A stretch of DNA of 64,000 nucleotides from Candidatus Bathyarchaeota archaeon (GTDB lineage: Archaea; Thermoproteota; Bathyarchaeia; Bathyarchaeales; Bathycorpusculaceae), in assembly GCA_026014545.1 (NCBI GenBank), contig JAOZIH010000001.1:335808-399807 (forward strand), in the 5' to 3' direction. The translations under genes and the position numbers were made by a program. Every line of letters starts with the position of its first letter. The first letter of the stretch is position 1. Of the stretch, positions 51,275 to 60,005 are shown one piece after another. The notes under the pieces are model-generated. The model saw only the letters and a program-made list of their open reading frames with translations, had not been told where the DNA came from and did not search any database.

Positions 51275-51508
51275 TTATTCCAATTTCTTGCCTTTCATCT
51301 TTGTAAGAATAATAACCGCTGCCACATGGGAGCATCTTGCCTTTTTCAAGAAGCCTTCGCAGTTGCAACTAAGCTTTCCAGTATGGTCTTCAACCACTGT
51401 GTAAGTGCCATGGTCGCCAATAACGTTGTAGATTCCTGCTCCGATAGGTTCAACTCTGCGGCTTTCCACAAGCCGCTTAGCCTTCTCATAGAGCTTATCA
51501 ACAGGCAT
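51275..51508 (-). CDS. SWIM zinc-finger protein
   Basis: A 77-residue protein whose C-terminal half is a SWIM zinc finger: CNCEGFLKKARCSHVAAV (CxC...CxH). The N-terminal part (RRVEPIGAGIYNVIGDHGTYTVV) forms the usual small beta unit preceding SWIM. Such proteins bind DNA or proteins, and some archaeal ones partner with RadA paralogues. The start is uncertain: ATG 51508 is used; 51520 is possible and the open frame reaches 51559. Confidence 0.8.
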   Translation of the reverse strand: MPVDKLYEKAKRLVESRRVEPIGAGIYNVIGDHGTYTVVEDHTGKLSCNCEGFLKKARCSHVAAVIILTKMKGKKLE

Positions 51509-51631
51509 TTGACCACGCATCCAGTTTATGGAAACAAACGCAAACAGGATACCCAACAAATAAGTAATGCCGCAACAGCCTAATTAAGCGATGCATTCAG
51601 CCTTAAATAAAAATCTGTCCGGATACCCATG

Positions 51632-52093
51632 CTACTTCTGAGTTTTATACTTCTCAAGGTACCGCTCAACAGTGGGGAAAAGCTCGCTTACGCGTCTTAA
51701 ACGTTTCTTCGCGTTAATTTTCTCCGCAAGCTTCACAAACGCGCGTGGCTTACTGAAACGTTCTGTAGTGCCGTCTTCTCGTTTTCTCTCAATTTTTATG
51801 CAGTCGTCAACCATGCAGCTGAGCACGCATGCACCACAGTAAACGCATAAGTCATCTGTGATGCCGACTTCTCCAGTCTTCCAGTACAACGCGTTGGTTG
51901 GGCATGCCTTGATGCATAGCTTGCATTCCACGCCCCAGCATGTCCGCTTGTCAATGCTTATGCTTCCTTCTGGGAAAAATTCTTTTATGCCTAAAGAAGA
52001 CAAAAGTTCGGTTCTCTGCTTCTTTTTCGCTTTTTCTCCGCTTTCAGATAAGAGAAGGAATATGTCAAAATTTGAGGAGCTTTTTTCAGGCAT
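51632..52093 (-). CDS. 4Fe-4S dicluster ferredoxin-like protein
   Basis: A 153-residue protein with two cluster motifs: CWGVECKLCIKACP (CX4CX2CX3CP, longer first gap) and CVYCGACVLSCM. A charged N-terminal region of about 45 residues (SGEKAKKKQRTELLSSLGI) and a C-terminal basic helix (KINAKKRLRRVSELF) flank them. Probably an electron carrier or an iron-sulfur subunit for an unidentified oxidoreductase. ATG 52093. It stands alone. Confidence 0.85.
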   Translation of the reverse strand: MPEKSSSNFDIFLLLSESGEKAKKKQRTELLSSLGIKEFFPEGSISIDKRTCWGVECKLCIKACPTNALYWKTGEVGITDDLCVYCGACVLSCMVDDCIKIERKREDGTTERFSKPRAFVKLAEKINAKKRLRRVSELFPTVERYLEKYKTQK

Positions 52094-52247
52094 TTGAAGG
52101 TCATCATCAACTCATTTGTAGTTTACAGTTTATAATGCTCATGAATTATAATTACTTATCTGGATTCAAAGGCTTAAATCACCGTGCAATACCACTGAAC
52201 AAAGTGCTTATAACCAAGAGATGTGCTTTACCAGTTTGTGAATAAAA

Positions 52248-52430
52248 ATGTGCGAATTTAATGTTATCTTGAATGGGAAAACCCTTTTCAAAGACGTGGT
52301 CTACGCCAAAGCTGAAGGCACAACTGTCACTGTAAAAAGTGTGCTGGGCGAAACGAAAGAATTCAAAAACTGTAAAATCGTTGAAGTCGACGTGAACTCG
52401 ACAAGGCTGGTTCTGGCAAGTTTTAGCTGA
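52248..52430 (+). CDS. CooT-like small nickel-binding protein
   Basis: 60 residues starting MCEFNVILNGKTLFKDVVYA, with the Met-Cys N-terminus that in CooT binds nickel. The rest forms an SH3-like beta unit (VTVKSVLGETKEFKNCKIVEVDV). CooT helps deliver Ni to carbon-monoxide dehydrogenase. A TATA-like GCTTATAACC (52205-52214) lies about 35 bases before ATG 52248. With hypE at 39582 this points to nickel enzymes in the organism, although none is encoded here. Confidence 0.8.
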   Translation: MCEFNVILNGKTLFKDVVYAKAEGTTVTVKSVLGETKEFKNCKIVEVDVNSTRLVLASFS

Positions 52431-52564
52431 AGCGCCATGAGCGCGTGTCATCTTTTTACGCTGGTAAGCTTCAATGCGCTGTTGCTCGCTGATTGGCGAA
52501 TGTGTTAAATTGGTTCTGCAATACTTAGTTTAGCATGCTGTCAAAGTTTAGCTGAGTGAGAGAT

Positions 52565-52777
52565 ATGCAGAAACTCGTAAGGCTTAGCATTGCGATAGGT
52601 GGCTTCCTCATGGTATCAGGCTTAATTTTGACAGGCGCAATTTTCCTCGTTTTGTTGGGCATAATAGACGTAACCGCCTTTACAAACCAGGCAACAGAGG
52701 CTTTGCTGGCTATGCTGTTCCTTGCAATTGGTATAGCAGACTTGACCGCGGGGCTGATTCTTCTACTACGGAGATGA
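52565..52777 (+). CDS. small two-helix membrane protein
   Basis: 70 residues from ATG 52565 (the frame extends to GTG 52556), with two long hydrophobic helices (IAIGGFLMVSGLILTGAIFLVLL and LAMLFLAIGIADLTAGLILLL) and a basic end. No family recognised. It is followed after 7 bases by another two-helix protein and then the APC permease, so it may be an accessory of the transporter. Resembles the 54577 product in organisation. Confidence 0.65.
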   Translation: MQKLVRLSIAIGGFLMVSGLILTGAIFLVLLGIIDVTAFTNQATEALLAMLFLAIGIADLTAGLILLLRR

Positions 52778-52784
52778 GTAAAGA

Positions 52785-53000
52785 ATGGATAAGAGGAAAA
52801 TCTCGAAAGTGGTTGGCTTGGCACAAGCCAGCGTAGGCGTCGCAGCGATAATTTTTGCCTTCATTTTTTTCTATAACATTTTTGGTTTGCAGGGAGTTTT
52901 AGATGCTTCTGAAACTCACGTTAGACTCTACCTGTGGGTGCTCATCATCTTTGGCTTATTATCTATCATAAGTGGTCTGCTTCTTTTCTATGAACAATAA
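52785..53000 (+). CDS. second small two-helix membrane protein
   Basis: 71 residues from ATG 52785 (MDKRKISKVVGLAQASVGVAA), two helices (GVAAIIFAFIFFYNIF and LWVLIIFGLLSIISGLLLF). It follows the preceding small gene by 7 bases and overlaps the permease start region. The pattern of a basic N-terminus, helix, short charged loop and helix is the same as in its upstream neighbour, so they may be duplicates that have diverged. Confidence 0.65.
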   Translation: MDKRKISKVVGLAQASVGVAAIIFAFIFFYNIFGLQGVLDASETHVRLYLWVLIIFGLLSIISGLLLFYEQ

Positions 53001-54489
53001 GCAAGAGTTGAAATGCATGACCGAACCGCACTTGAAAAGGAACCTTGGGCTTATCCGCACAACAATGCTCGGCGTAGGCGGCTCGCTTAGCGCCGCGAAC
53101 TTTGTGATAATAGGCGAAGCCGCGGGAATGGCAGGCTACGCCATCATCCCCATCGTCATTGTCTGCGGCATTATAAGCCTCTTAACAATGTTCAGCTACG
53201 CTGAGTTGGGCACGGCAATTCCGCTGGCAGGTGGCGAATACACGTTTTCCAAAGTAGCCTACGGCGGCTTCATAAGCTTTCTCACAGGCTGGTTTGAATG
53301 GCTCAGTAACATGTTTTACACTGCGTTGTCAGCCATAGGCTTCGCTTACGTGGTTTCTTACCTTTTTCCACAGATTAATATACCGTTAACTGCGGTAGTA
53401 GTAGTAGCAGTCTTCACTATCATCAATTTGATGGGCACAAAAGAAACCGCAACCGCAGAAACCATCATAACCCTAATGGTTCTCGCCATATTAGGCATAT
53501 TCGTAGTAGGCGGCTGGTCCTTTATGCAAGGCGCCCCTACAGAGCAGTCCGCATCGCCTATAGGCTTACTTGGCATCTTCGCCGCCACCGCATACCTATT
53601 CGAGCTGTACTTGGGCGCGGAGGCTGTTGCAGCAGCGCAGGCCGAAGTGAAAAATCCAGGAAAAAACATCCCACGTGCAATAGTGTTGTCAGCGGTGATT
53701 TTGATGGCGCTTTACACGAGCGTGGTAGTTGTCGCAGTAGGCATTGCTCCGCCAGAAGTTCTAAGTCATCAAGCGTCGCCAATTGCGTATGTTGCGGAAC
53801 AAGCCATGGGGCCGTCTGGCGCAGTTTTGGTTACAATAGGCTTGGCGATTACAGGTTTGGCGGCGACCAACGAGGCGATTATGGCGCAGTCGCGTGTGCT
53901 CTACGCCATGAGCAGAGACGGCTATTTGCCTAAGGGGCTTTGCAAAGTGCATAAGCGCTATTGCACACCTTATGTTGCCATCATGATAAGTGCAATTTTC
54001 ACCGCGATTTTTGCAGCAACGGGATTAGTGAACTTTGTGGTTTACGCCGTTAACCTCGGCTTCATAATCGGCTTCTCCATTGTTAATCTGGCGGTGATTA
54101 GGCTTAGAAAAATGGCGCCGCATTTGAAAAGACCATTCAAGGCGCCACTTTATCCGCTAACACCCATAGCGGGGATAACTGCCTCAATTTTTTTGGCGCT
54201 TTTCATAGAGCCTTCCGTGTTAATTTTAGGCTTTGAAGTCATCATTGTTGCACTCGTGGTCTACTACATCAGAATGGTTGGCTATCACCGCATTCGAATA
54301 GCATTTGGAGGAATAAGCTTGGGGTTAGGCGTTTGTGTATGTTTCACAGCGTACTTATTGGCCGCAGGCACAATCGTTCTGCAGGGTGCTCCGCGAGGAT
54401 TGACAACTCTAGCTTTCGCTGTGCTCTCAATTGTAGGCGCAATTCAAATTATAGCTGGCGTATTAAACCTGCTTGCACCAGATCATTAA
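52990..54489 (+). CDS. APC-family amino acid permease
   Basis: About 12 membrane helices with the family start NLGLIRTTMLGVGGSLSAANFVIIGEAAG (quoted in parts) and the conserved YAELGTAIPLAGGEYTFSKVAYGGFISFL region. Sodium- or proton-coupled amino acid uptake is likely, the substrate unknown. ATG 52990 overlaps the preceding gene by 11 bases; ATG 53017 (MTEPHLKRNLGL) is an alternative. The last two helices (residues about 430-490) extend past the classical core. Confidence 0.88.
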   Translation: MNNKQELKCMTEPHLKRNLGLIRTTMLGVGGSLSAANFVIIGEAAGMAGYAIIPIVIVCGIISLLTMFSYAELGTAIPLAGGEYTFSKVAYGGFISFLTGWFEWLSNMFYTALSAIGFAYVVSYLFPQINIPLTAVVVVAVFTIINLMGTKETATAETIITLMVLAILGIFVVGGWSFMQGAPTEQSASPIGLLGIFAATAYLFELYLGAEAVAAAQAEVKNPGKNIPRAIVLSAVILMALYTSVVVVAVGIAPPEVLSHQASPIAYVAEQAMGPSGAVLVTIGLAITGLAATNEAIMAQSRVLYAMSRDGYLPKGLCKVHKRYCTPYVAIMISAIFTAIFAATGLVNFVVYAVNLGFIIGFSIVNLAVIRLRKMAPHLKRPFKAPLYPLTPIAGITASIFLALFIEPSVLILGFEVIIVALVVYYIRMVGYHRIRIAFGGISLGLGVCVCFTAYLLAAGTIVLQGAPRGLTTLAFAVLSIVGAIQIIAGVLNLLAPDH

Positions 54490-54576
54490 AGGAGTAACGG
54501 CGCTCGATGGCGGCAGTAAATTTCGGTTTCAGCAAACTTTAATATAACTAATGGCACCCTACTGTTTTGGGATTGC

Positions 54577-54879
54577 ATGAGGCGCAAACGTAAGAAATCT
54601 TATATTAACTGTGAACCGCCAACAATTGATGTAGATAACTTGGTTATTGATACTACTCGTAAGGAGCGCTTTCAAATTTTTGAAGCCTTGGCTTCGATTC
54701 GAAAACACCTTAGCGCCTTATTGCTTTTATCAGGGACACTAGCAACAGTCTTTTTTGTGCAATACTTGATGAAAATTCAAGTGTTTTCTTCTCCGTTAAG
54801 CCCTATTGTGCTGGTCGTTATCGTTGTCTTAGGCGTGATTAACATTATTGGCGGCTTACTTTTGCTTGGTTCAGAATAG
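54577..54879 (+). CDS. small membrane protein with basic cytosolic start
   Basis: 100 residues: a basic N-terminus (MRRKRKKSYINC), a soluble stretch of about 35 residues and two hydrophobic helices (LSALLLLSGTLATVFFVQYL, PIVLVVIVVLGVINIIGGLLL). A TATA element TTTAATATAAC lies at about 54538-54548, about 30 bases before ATG 54577, so the transcript may start close to the initiation codon. Unknown function. Similar in design to the two small proteins at 52565 and 52785. Confidence 0.6.
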   Translation: MRRKRKKSYINCEPPTIDVDNLVIDTTRKERFQIFEALASIRKHLSALLLLSGTLATVFFVQYLMKIQVFSSPLSPIVLVVIVVLGVINIIGGLLLLGSE

Positions 54880-55418
54880 TATTTCTGCTTTTTCAACAAA
54901 CATAAGAGCAATGGTTGACTAGTTTATTAATGCAAAACTGAAGTGTTAAGGCGCTAAAAGAGGTTCGATTGCTAAGTTGAGTCTAAGCCCGAACGCACAG
55001 CATTGCCCAACTGACTTCTAACTAACTGCCCTCATCCCCTGCATTTGATGTAATCGCTTGTAAGGGACGTGAACAGCCAGTTGATGCGTCAGCTGTTCTT
55101 TGCCGATGCGCTCCAGCCTGCTCCCCAACTTAGCAATTATAGTAAAGCGCTTTTATCCCATATAAAGTTGTTTGAACAAAAGCGCACCAAATTTAATTTT
55201 ATGCGGCATGATTTTTTGACAAAAACGCAGAAACTGTTGAATGATGTTTTAAATTAGCTAATTAGAATGATGGAGCATATTTAAATTCTGAAAAGGGGAA
55301 ACAGCGCGCTGCTTATGGTGCTGAGCGCTTTTTGGGTTTATATATCGTAACAGCTAAACATATTGTCTGAATTCCAAAGTAAATGCGGCATCCACAGCAA
55401 TTGGTAAGGAAGCGGCAG
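54880..55418. other. 539-bp intergenic region, one doubtful frame
   Basis: Only a 62-codon GTG frame (55069-55257) is open, without a recognised domain, so I do not call it. TATA-like GTTTATATATCG (about 55336-55347) is placed for the gene starting at 55383/55419. No tRNA or strong hairpin seen. Confidence 0.45.
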
Positions 55419-56084
55419 ATGAATAATAAGGAAAGATTCGAACAGGATTTGAACGTACTGCTATCTCGCCTAATAGTTGGCGTTGAGAAAGAAGTGGCAG
55501 ATAAGCTCACAGCGCTTAAGGATTGGCTGGTAAAGCTGCAAATGGAGAATGTTGTTAAGATTAACCATTCGGTGATGGAGCTTGTATGCGCCAAACACCT
55601 CATTCTGAAGGGCTATGAGGTGCAGCTTGAACATCGGCTTAGCGACATCTTAACATGCGACTTGTACTCCGTGAAAGGCTACGGCAACCTCATAGTGGAG
55701 ATAGAAACAGGCTTTATCCCGCCGGAATATGCGCTGTGCCCTTTAACCTACACTTCAGCGCGCTTAGCCAGCAAGATAATCAGGTATAGTAGTTTCGCAG
55801 GCAAATTTGCGCTGGGCATGCCGCCTCATTATGTTTTGCCGTTTCCACGTACATTAGCTAAGCCGCCGAGACACAGAACGGCGGAGGAAATAGCCGCGAT
55901 AAAAAAGCTCTGTGACATGTATTACCAGAATCCTCCAGTTACAGAAGAGGAGATATGCAATGCACGCATACAGGAAATTTACATTATCGACGTTGATGGA
56001 GCAGAAGCTTACGAGATTGACCCGCAGGCTTATATGCGCCGCGCGTTAAGTCGCGGGCTCATCTTTGATTATTCGCAAATTTAG
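55419..56084 (+). CDS. conserved-looking protein with nuclease-like pattern
   Basis: About 221 residues from ATG 55419; ATG 55383 is also possible given the TATA at 55336-55347. A helical N-terminus is followed by a block (VMELVCAKHLILKGYEVQLE, then CDLYSVKGYGNLIVEIETGF in parts) with the order Glu ... Asp ... Glu-x-Glu seen in PD-(D/E)xK nucleases. The rest (ALCPLTYTSARLASKI, PPRHRTAEEIAAIKKL) is not recognised. It may be a restriction-like or repair nuclease; the evidence is a pattern only. Followed by a GIY-YIG gene after 22 bases. Confidence 0.5.
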   Translation: MNNKERFEQDLNVLLSRLIVGVEKEVADKLTALKDWLVKLQMENVVKINHSVMELVCAKHLILKGYEVQLEHRLSDILTCDLYSVKGYGNLIVEIETGFIPPEYALCPLTYTSARLASKIIRYSSFAGKFALGMPPHYVLPFPRTLAKPPRHRTAEEIAAIKKLCDMYYQNPPVTEEEICNARIQEIYIIDVDGAEAYEIDPQAYMRRALSRGLIFDYSQI

Positions 56085-56106
56085 CCGCTTAGGAAAAGGG
56101 ACCGCC

Positions 56107-56373
56107 GTGCCGTTTTACGTTTACATACTTCTATGCGAGGATGGTAGCTTCTACACGGGTTACACCAAAAACATAGATATGCGAATAGAGCTTCATGCAA
56201 GGGGCAAAGGCGCTCGATATACGAGGATGCATAGGCCTGAACGCATTGCTTACGTTGAAGTTTTTGATTCGCGAGCAGAAGCCATGCGACGCGAAAGGGA
56301 GATAAAGAAGATGACGCGCCAGCAGAAGCTTGACTTGATTAATTCGCGAAATCCAGATGCGCAGCGTGCTTAA
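56107..56373 (+). CDS. GIY-YIG endonuclease-like protein (UPF0213 type)
   Basis: About 88 residues. Start chosen at GTG 56107, after AGGAAAAGGGAC, giving a protein starting VPFYVYILLCEDGSFYTGYT, the YVYIL...YTGYT form of the GIY-YIG motif. The catalytic Arg is in MRIELHARGKGARYTR and the Glu in DSRAEAMRREREIKKM. A single-domain stand-alone GIY-YIG protein of this size belongs to UPF0213, with a proposed but unproven DNA repair role. The frame opens earlier at 56065. Confidence 0.85.
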   Translation: MPFYVYILLCEDGSFYTGYTKNIDMRIELHARGKGARYTRMHRPERIAYVEVFDSRAEAMRREREIKKMTRQQKLDLINSRNPDAQRA

Positions 56374-56423
56374 GGGAAAGCTTGATTACACTGCTGCTAC
56401 TAATTAGGTTTTGGCATGAGATT

Positions 56424-56903
56424 TTGAGGGCGAAAAAGAAAAAGACATGGGTAGAAAAGCTGAATGATAGCAAGGGGCTTCCCAAAGTTGAGAAAATCAC
56501 CGAAAAAATGAGTAAACGCTGGGGCACAGGCACGTTGGTTATTCCCGCGCCAATTGAAGTGGATGAGCTAATGAGAAAAGTGCCTTTGGGGAAACTTGTA
56601 ACAATTAATGAGATTCGTGCGGCGCTCGCGAGGAGGCACGGCGCCACCATCGGTTGCCCATTGACAACGGGCATATTTGCGTGGGTTGCTGCACACGCCG
56701 CGGAGGAGCGCGCGCAAAGAGGCGAGAAGGATATTACGCCTTATTGGCGCACTTTGAAGGCTGGTGGAGTTTTGAATGAGAAATATCCTGGTGGCGTTGA
56801 AGCGCAGAAGCAATATTTGGAAAGTGAGGGGCATACGGTAATTAGGAAGGGTAAAAATTTTGTAGTTTTGAATTTTGAAAAGTCGTTAGCTCAAATTGTT
56901 TGA
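56424..56903 (+). CDS. MGMT/ATL-like DNA-binding protein
   Basis: About 159 residues, with a core resembling the DNA-binding domain of O6-alkylguanine methyltransferases (VPLGKLVTINEIRAALARRHGATIGCPLTTG, quoted in part). The alkyl-accepting PCHRV site is replaced by a GCPLTTGIFAW segment, so alkyl transfer is doubtful. Such proteins are annotated as MGMT-like in archaea. Start uncertain: TTG 56424 gives LRAKKKKTWVEKLNDSKG, whereas the frame opens at 56382. GIY-YIG gene lies just upstream. Confidence 0.68.
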   Translation: MRAKKKKTWVEKLNDSKGLPKVEKITEKMSKRWGTGTLVIPAPIEVDELMRKVPLGKLVTINEIRAALARRHGATIGCPLTTGIFAWVAAHAAEERAQRGEKDITPYWRTLKAGGVLNEKYPGGVEAQKQYLESEGHTVIRKGKNFVVLNFEKSLAQIV

Positions 56904-57074
56904 GTGTAAATTGGCGGTGTGGATGCAGGGGTTTTGTATTTGTGTTGAACGGGTAAACAACAATATTTATTAAGACGTAATATTCCAGATGAAATTGGAA
57001 GATTACCTCTTGTAACCAAACCCGTCACTACATAATCGCCACTAAAAATACACAAGAGATTAAAGGTGTTTAGA

Positions 57075-57236
57075 ATGGTGGAGTACGTTAGGGGAAGTCA
57101 AATGGACAAATGGCACTGGTGCAAAAACTGCACACAATACCCCTTATACATTTATCAGAAAACAACCAAAGAGCCGCCTTCTAACCTCTGCGAACAATGC
57201 AAAACAAAAGAATACAATAGAACATGCAAATGTTAG
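57075..57236 (+). CDS. 53-residue zinc-ribbon protein
   Basis: ATG 57075 with AGGTG seven bases upstream. Reads MVEYVRGSQMDKWHWCKNC, with Cys pairs CKNC and CEQC and a final CKC (CX2C...CX2C...CXC), enough for a zinc site. A TATA-like stretch lies at about 56963-56975 (ATATTTATTAAG). It is 52 bases from the convergent HAD-kinase fusion stop. Unknown role; probably a small nucleic-acid or protein adaptor. Confidence 0.6.
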   Translation: MVEYVRGSQMDKWHWCKNCTQYPLYIYQKTTKEPPSNLCEQCKTKEYNRTCKC

Positions 57237-57288
57237 AAAACAGGTCTCAGAAAAAATTAGCAACAAAAAACAAAGGGGTACGTGTGCT

Positions 57289-58578
57289 TCAAATCGGCAC
57301 AAGCAGCATCAGCGCCAAACCCGTGCATAACGGAATCAAAACGTTATCATTCACCGGTAAGGGCAGACTTTCCACAGCCATAGCAACGAAGGCACCAACA
57401 AACGCCAGCACTGGCGGTACAAAAATAGATCCCGCCAGAAAGGCAAAAAAGAAACCGAAAAGTGAACCCTCCAATGTCTTGCCTTTATTAAACGGTAAAG
57501 GCGTTTTCGAGAGAAGGTTACCGAATAGCGAGGCAGCACTGTCGCCTAACGCGAATATAGCGATGGCGGCGCTACTTACTTGAAGAGGAAACAGCAGCAA
57601 CGCTAATAGTATGCCCATGGCGAAGTATAACGGAGCAGCGGCGAACTCGTGTAACTCCGCTTGTGATACGGCATTCTGTGTTATTGCCCCCACGACGGGC
57701 AGATTTTTTCTATTCAATCGTGCAAGCTCAGAAAGCGCATAAAGCCCGCTCACCGCGCAAATCAGCAATACAACAGGAAAAACGCCAAGTAATCCTGCGA
57801 GAACTGGAACAAAAAAACCACAAGCGTGAATAAGCTCGCGGAGCACGTCGTTTTTTGATGGCAACGCTCGCTGCTTCGGAGCACCATCGATTAGCGGCAG
57901 CACACTAGATAGGCTGCCGGTTACAACCTCATCAGCGTTCAAGCGCAATGCAAAGTCTGGGTTATAGCCTATCTTCAGCGTTCCAGAAAGAAACATTGGC
58001 AAGTTGTTCCTATCATCCGCAATCACCGCACAATCTTTCGGGGTGAGCCTCTCTGCGGCAAGTATCTGCGATAGCACGTTGCGTTTTCCATCAACCTCTA
58101 TAACTTCACCCCAAATTTCCCCTGTCAACTTGCCGTCGTTAACGCCGACTTCAATGCCAAAAGCGTAATCTGCACCAAACTTGCTGGCTAATTTCTTAAC
58201 GAGAAACATGGGCAGCCCGGAACTTATCAGCGCGATTTTGCAGTTACGCGCCTTAAGCTGAGAAAAAACAACGTCCACATTGGGCTTCAAGGGGATTTCG
58301 TCAAAAATTTGTGCAAGCTTTTCCACTTCTAAGCCCTGCATGATGCGGAATATACGTTGCAAAGTCGATTTTAAAGTAAGAATCCCTATCTCGTAGAGAA
58401 AACCAATAAAAATCACTTTCAGCAGCTGCGAAACACCCAAGCTTTTGACGGCATCGAAGATAAATCGGTTTTTGGGAACAAGCACGCCTTCAACATCGAA
58501 AACCACGAGCCGCGGTTTGCTATCGGGCAACTTCAGTCTTTGCTCCCATTTCGCTGTGACTTGCGTTATGAACTGCAT
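57289..58578 (-). CDS. HAD phosphatase fused to a dolichol/polyprenol kinase-like membrane domain
   Basis: A 429-residue fusion. The N-terminal HAD domain (residues about 22-225) has motif I VFDVEGVLVPKNRF (second acidic residue Glu rather than Asp), motif II ALISSGLPM and motif IV VIADDRNNLPMF. The C-terminal half (about 245-429) is a five to six-helix membrane domain whose cytosolic block GDSAASLFGNLLSKTPLPF and KTLEGSLFGF matches CTP-dependent dolichol/phytol kinases (SEC59, VTE5, DGK1). It is divergent from a glycosyltransferase cluster, so it may prepare polyprenyl phosphate for sugar transfer; this is inference. Confidence 0.78.
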   Translation of the reverse strand: MQFITQVTAKWEQRLKLPDSKPRLVVFDVEGVLVPKNRFIFDAVKSLGVSQLLKVIFIGFLYEIGILTLKSTLQRIFRIMQGLEVEKLAQIFDEIPLKPNVDVVFSQLKARNCKIALISSGLPMFLVKKLASKFGADYAFGIEVGVNDGKLTGEIWGEVIEVDGKRNVLSQILAAERLTPKDCAVIADDRNNLPMFLSGTLKIGYNPDFALRLNADEVVTGSLSSVLPLIDGAPKQRALPSKNDVLRELIHACGFFVPVLAGLLGVFPVVLLICAVSGLYALSELARLNRKNLPVVGAITQNAVSQAELHEFAAAPLYFAMGILLALLLFPLQVSSAAIAIFALGDSAASLFGNLLSKTPLPFNKGKTLEGSLFGFFFAFLAGSIFVPPVLAFVGAFVAMAVESLPLPVNDNVLIPLCTGLALMLLVPI

Positions 58579-58763
58579 AGAATAATGCTTTATGTCCTAA
58601 AATGAGTTATTGTACTCAAGGCTTAACAGTGCACGCCGCGCTTGGAACAGCATTAAATGCAAGCAAAGTGCGGGCAAAAAGCAATTTTATTTAGCACTTG
58701 TGAGTAAGAAGGGAGAGGGCGATATCCATCGACGTACTGCTCAAAAGGCGTGAAAGCGCCGCC

Positions 58764-60005
58764 TTGGCTGCACTGCTTTTTCTTGCGTTTATGGTTAGAT
58801 TCGCATTTTTCTCTCACCAAGGCTATGCATCAGTGGATACTCGGGATTTTATGGCCTGGTTTCAAACCGCAGCAGAGTATGGGCCGCGAACCTTCTACAC
58901 GAGAACATGGTGCGACTACCCGCCGTTCAACATTTACATTTTCTGGGTTTTCGGCTTACTTGCGAAAAGCCTCTCGCTTTATGGAATCGCCGCTTTCACT
59001 TACGTCATGAAGTTGCCGCCCAACCTCTTCGACATGGCAACGGCAAGCCTGATCTTCTATTTCGTGAGGAAGCGCTTAGACTTCAAAATGGCGCTTTTAG
59101 CCGCGGGACTTTACGCGCTTAATCCCGCCGTAGTCTTTAACGCGGCGGTTTGGGGCCAGTTCGACGCGATTTACACGTTCTTCCTCGTGCTCGCGCTTAT
59201 GCTGTCATTAGCGTCTAAACCTGAGCTTTCGGCTGTAGCGTACTTTCTTGGCGTATTGACGAAGCCACAGAGCATAGCCTTATTGCCGCTTATCGCCTAT
59301 CTTATACTCAGAAAACATAGTTTGCGCCGTTTCTTTACTTCGCTTGCCGCTGCAGCAGCAACAGTCTTCGCGGTGATACTCCCATTCGAATGGAGCAATC
59401 CCGTGACTTTCTTGAGCGGAATTTACTTGGGTGCCTACAGCGGCTACGGCTACACCTCAATAAACGCCTTCAACACTTGGGCTCTAGGCGGCCTATGGGT
59501 GCCAGACGAAGGCTTCTTCATTTTAGGCTGGATACTATTCGGCTGCTTCTCCTCGTTTACCCTGTACGTTCTGCACAAGCGCTTTGGCGAGTCAGGCGAG
59601 TTACTGGCAATTTTTGCGGCCTTCATGCTTTTCTTCGGCTTCTTCATGCTTCCCACAAGAATTCATGAACGCTACTTGTTCCCAGCCATAAGCGCGCTTG
59701 CACTGATGTTTCCGTTCCTGAAAAAGGCACGCCTGTTGTATGCGGTTTTAACGGCGACGCTGCTCGCTAACACGGCTTATGTTCTTTACTGGCTTAATGT
59801 CTACGCTGCCGCAGGCTATCAATACGGTCCAAATCTCACAGGTGACCCTGTGACAGTTACAGTAAGCCTCATTAACGTAGTAACATTCATTTACACGTTA
59901 TTGCTACTGTGGCATGAGCTAAAAGGCGAGGCGTGGCTCAAAATCAGCCCCATAGGAATAGGCAAGCGCGTTGAGGCAGAAGTGGAGGATAATGTACGTG
60001 AATAA
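58764..60005 (+). CDS. GT-C-type membrane glycosyltransferase
   Basis: A 413-residue polytopic protein resembling PIG-M/DUF2029-type mannosyltransferases. Typical parts are ASVDTRDFMAWF after the first helix, NPAVVFNAAVWGQFDAIYTFFL, LTKPQSIALLP and FGFFMLPTRIHERYLFP. Start is given at TTG 58764, yet in-frame sequence with sense codons extends back to about 58722 without ATG, GTG or TTG, and GGGAGAGGG (58711-58719) lies too far upstream of 58764. A noncanonical start is possible. Precedes PMT with a 14-base overlap. Confidence 0.82.
   Translation: MAALLFLAFMVRFAFFSHQGYASVDTRDFMAWFQTAAEYGPRTFYTRTWCDYPPFNIYIFWVFGLLAKSLSLYGIAAFTYVMKLPPNLFDMATASLIFYFVRKRLDFKMALLAAGLYALNPAVVFNAAVWGQFDAIYTFFLVLALMLSLASKPELSAVAYFLGVLTKPQSIALLPLIAYLILRKHSLRRFFTSLAAAAATVFAVILPFEWSNPVTFLSGIYLGAYSGYGYTSINAFNTWALGGLWVPDEGFFILGWILFGCFSSFTLYVLHKRFGESGELLAIFAAFMLFFGFFMLPTRIHERYLFPAISALALMFPFLKKARLLYAVLTATLLANTAYVLYWLNVYAAAGYQYGPNLTGDPVTVTVSLINVVTFIYTLLLLWHELKGEAWLKISPIGIGKRVEAEVEDNVRE

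Noticed and set aside
55069-55257. 62-codon GTG frame in the gap before 55419
   Set aside because: No recognisable domain, weak start context and no coding bias; reported only within the intergenic entry.
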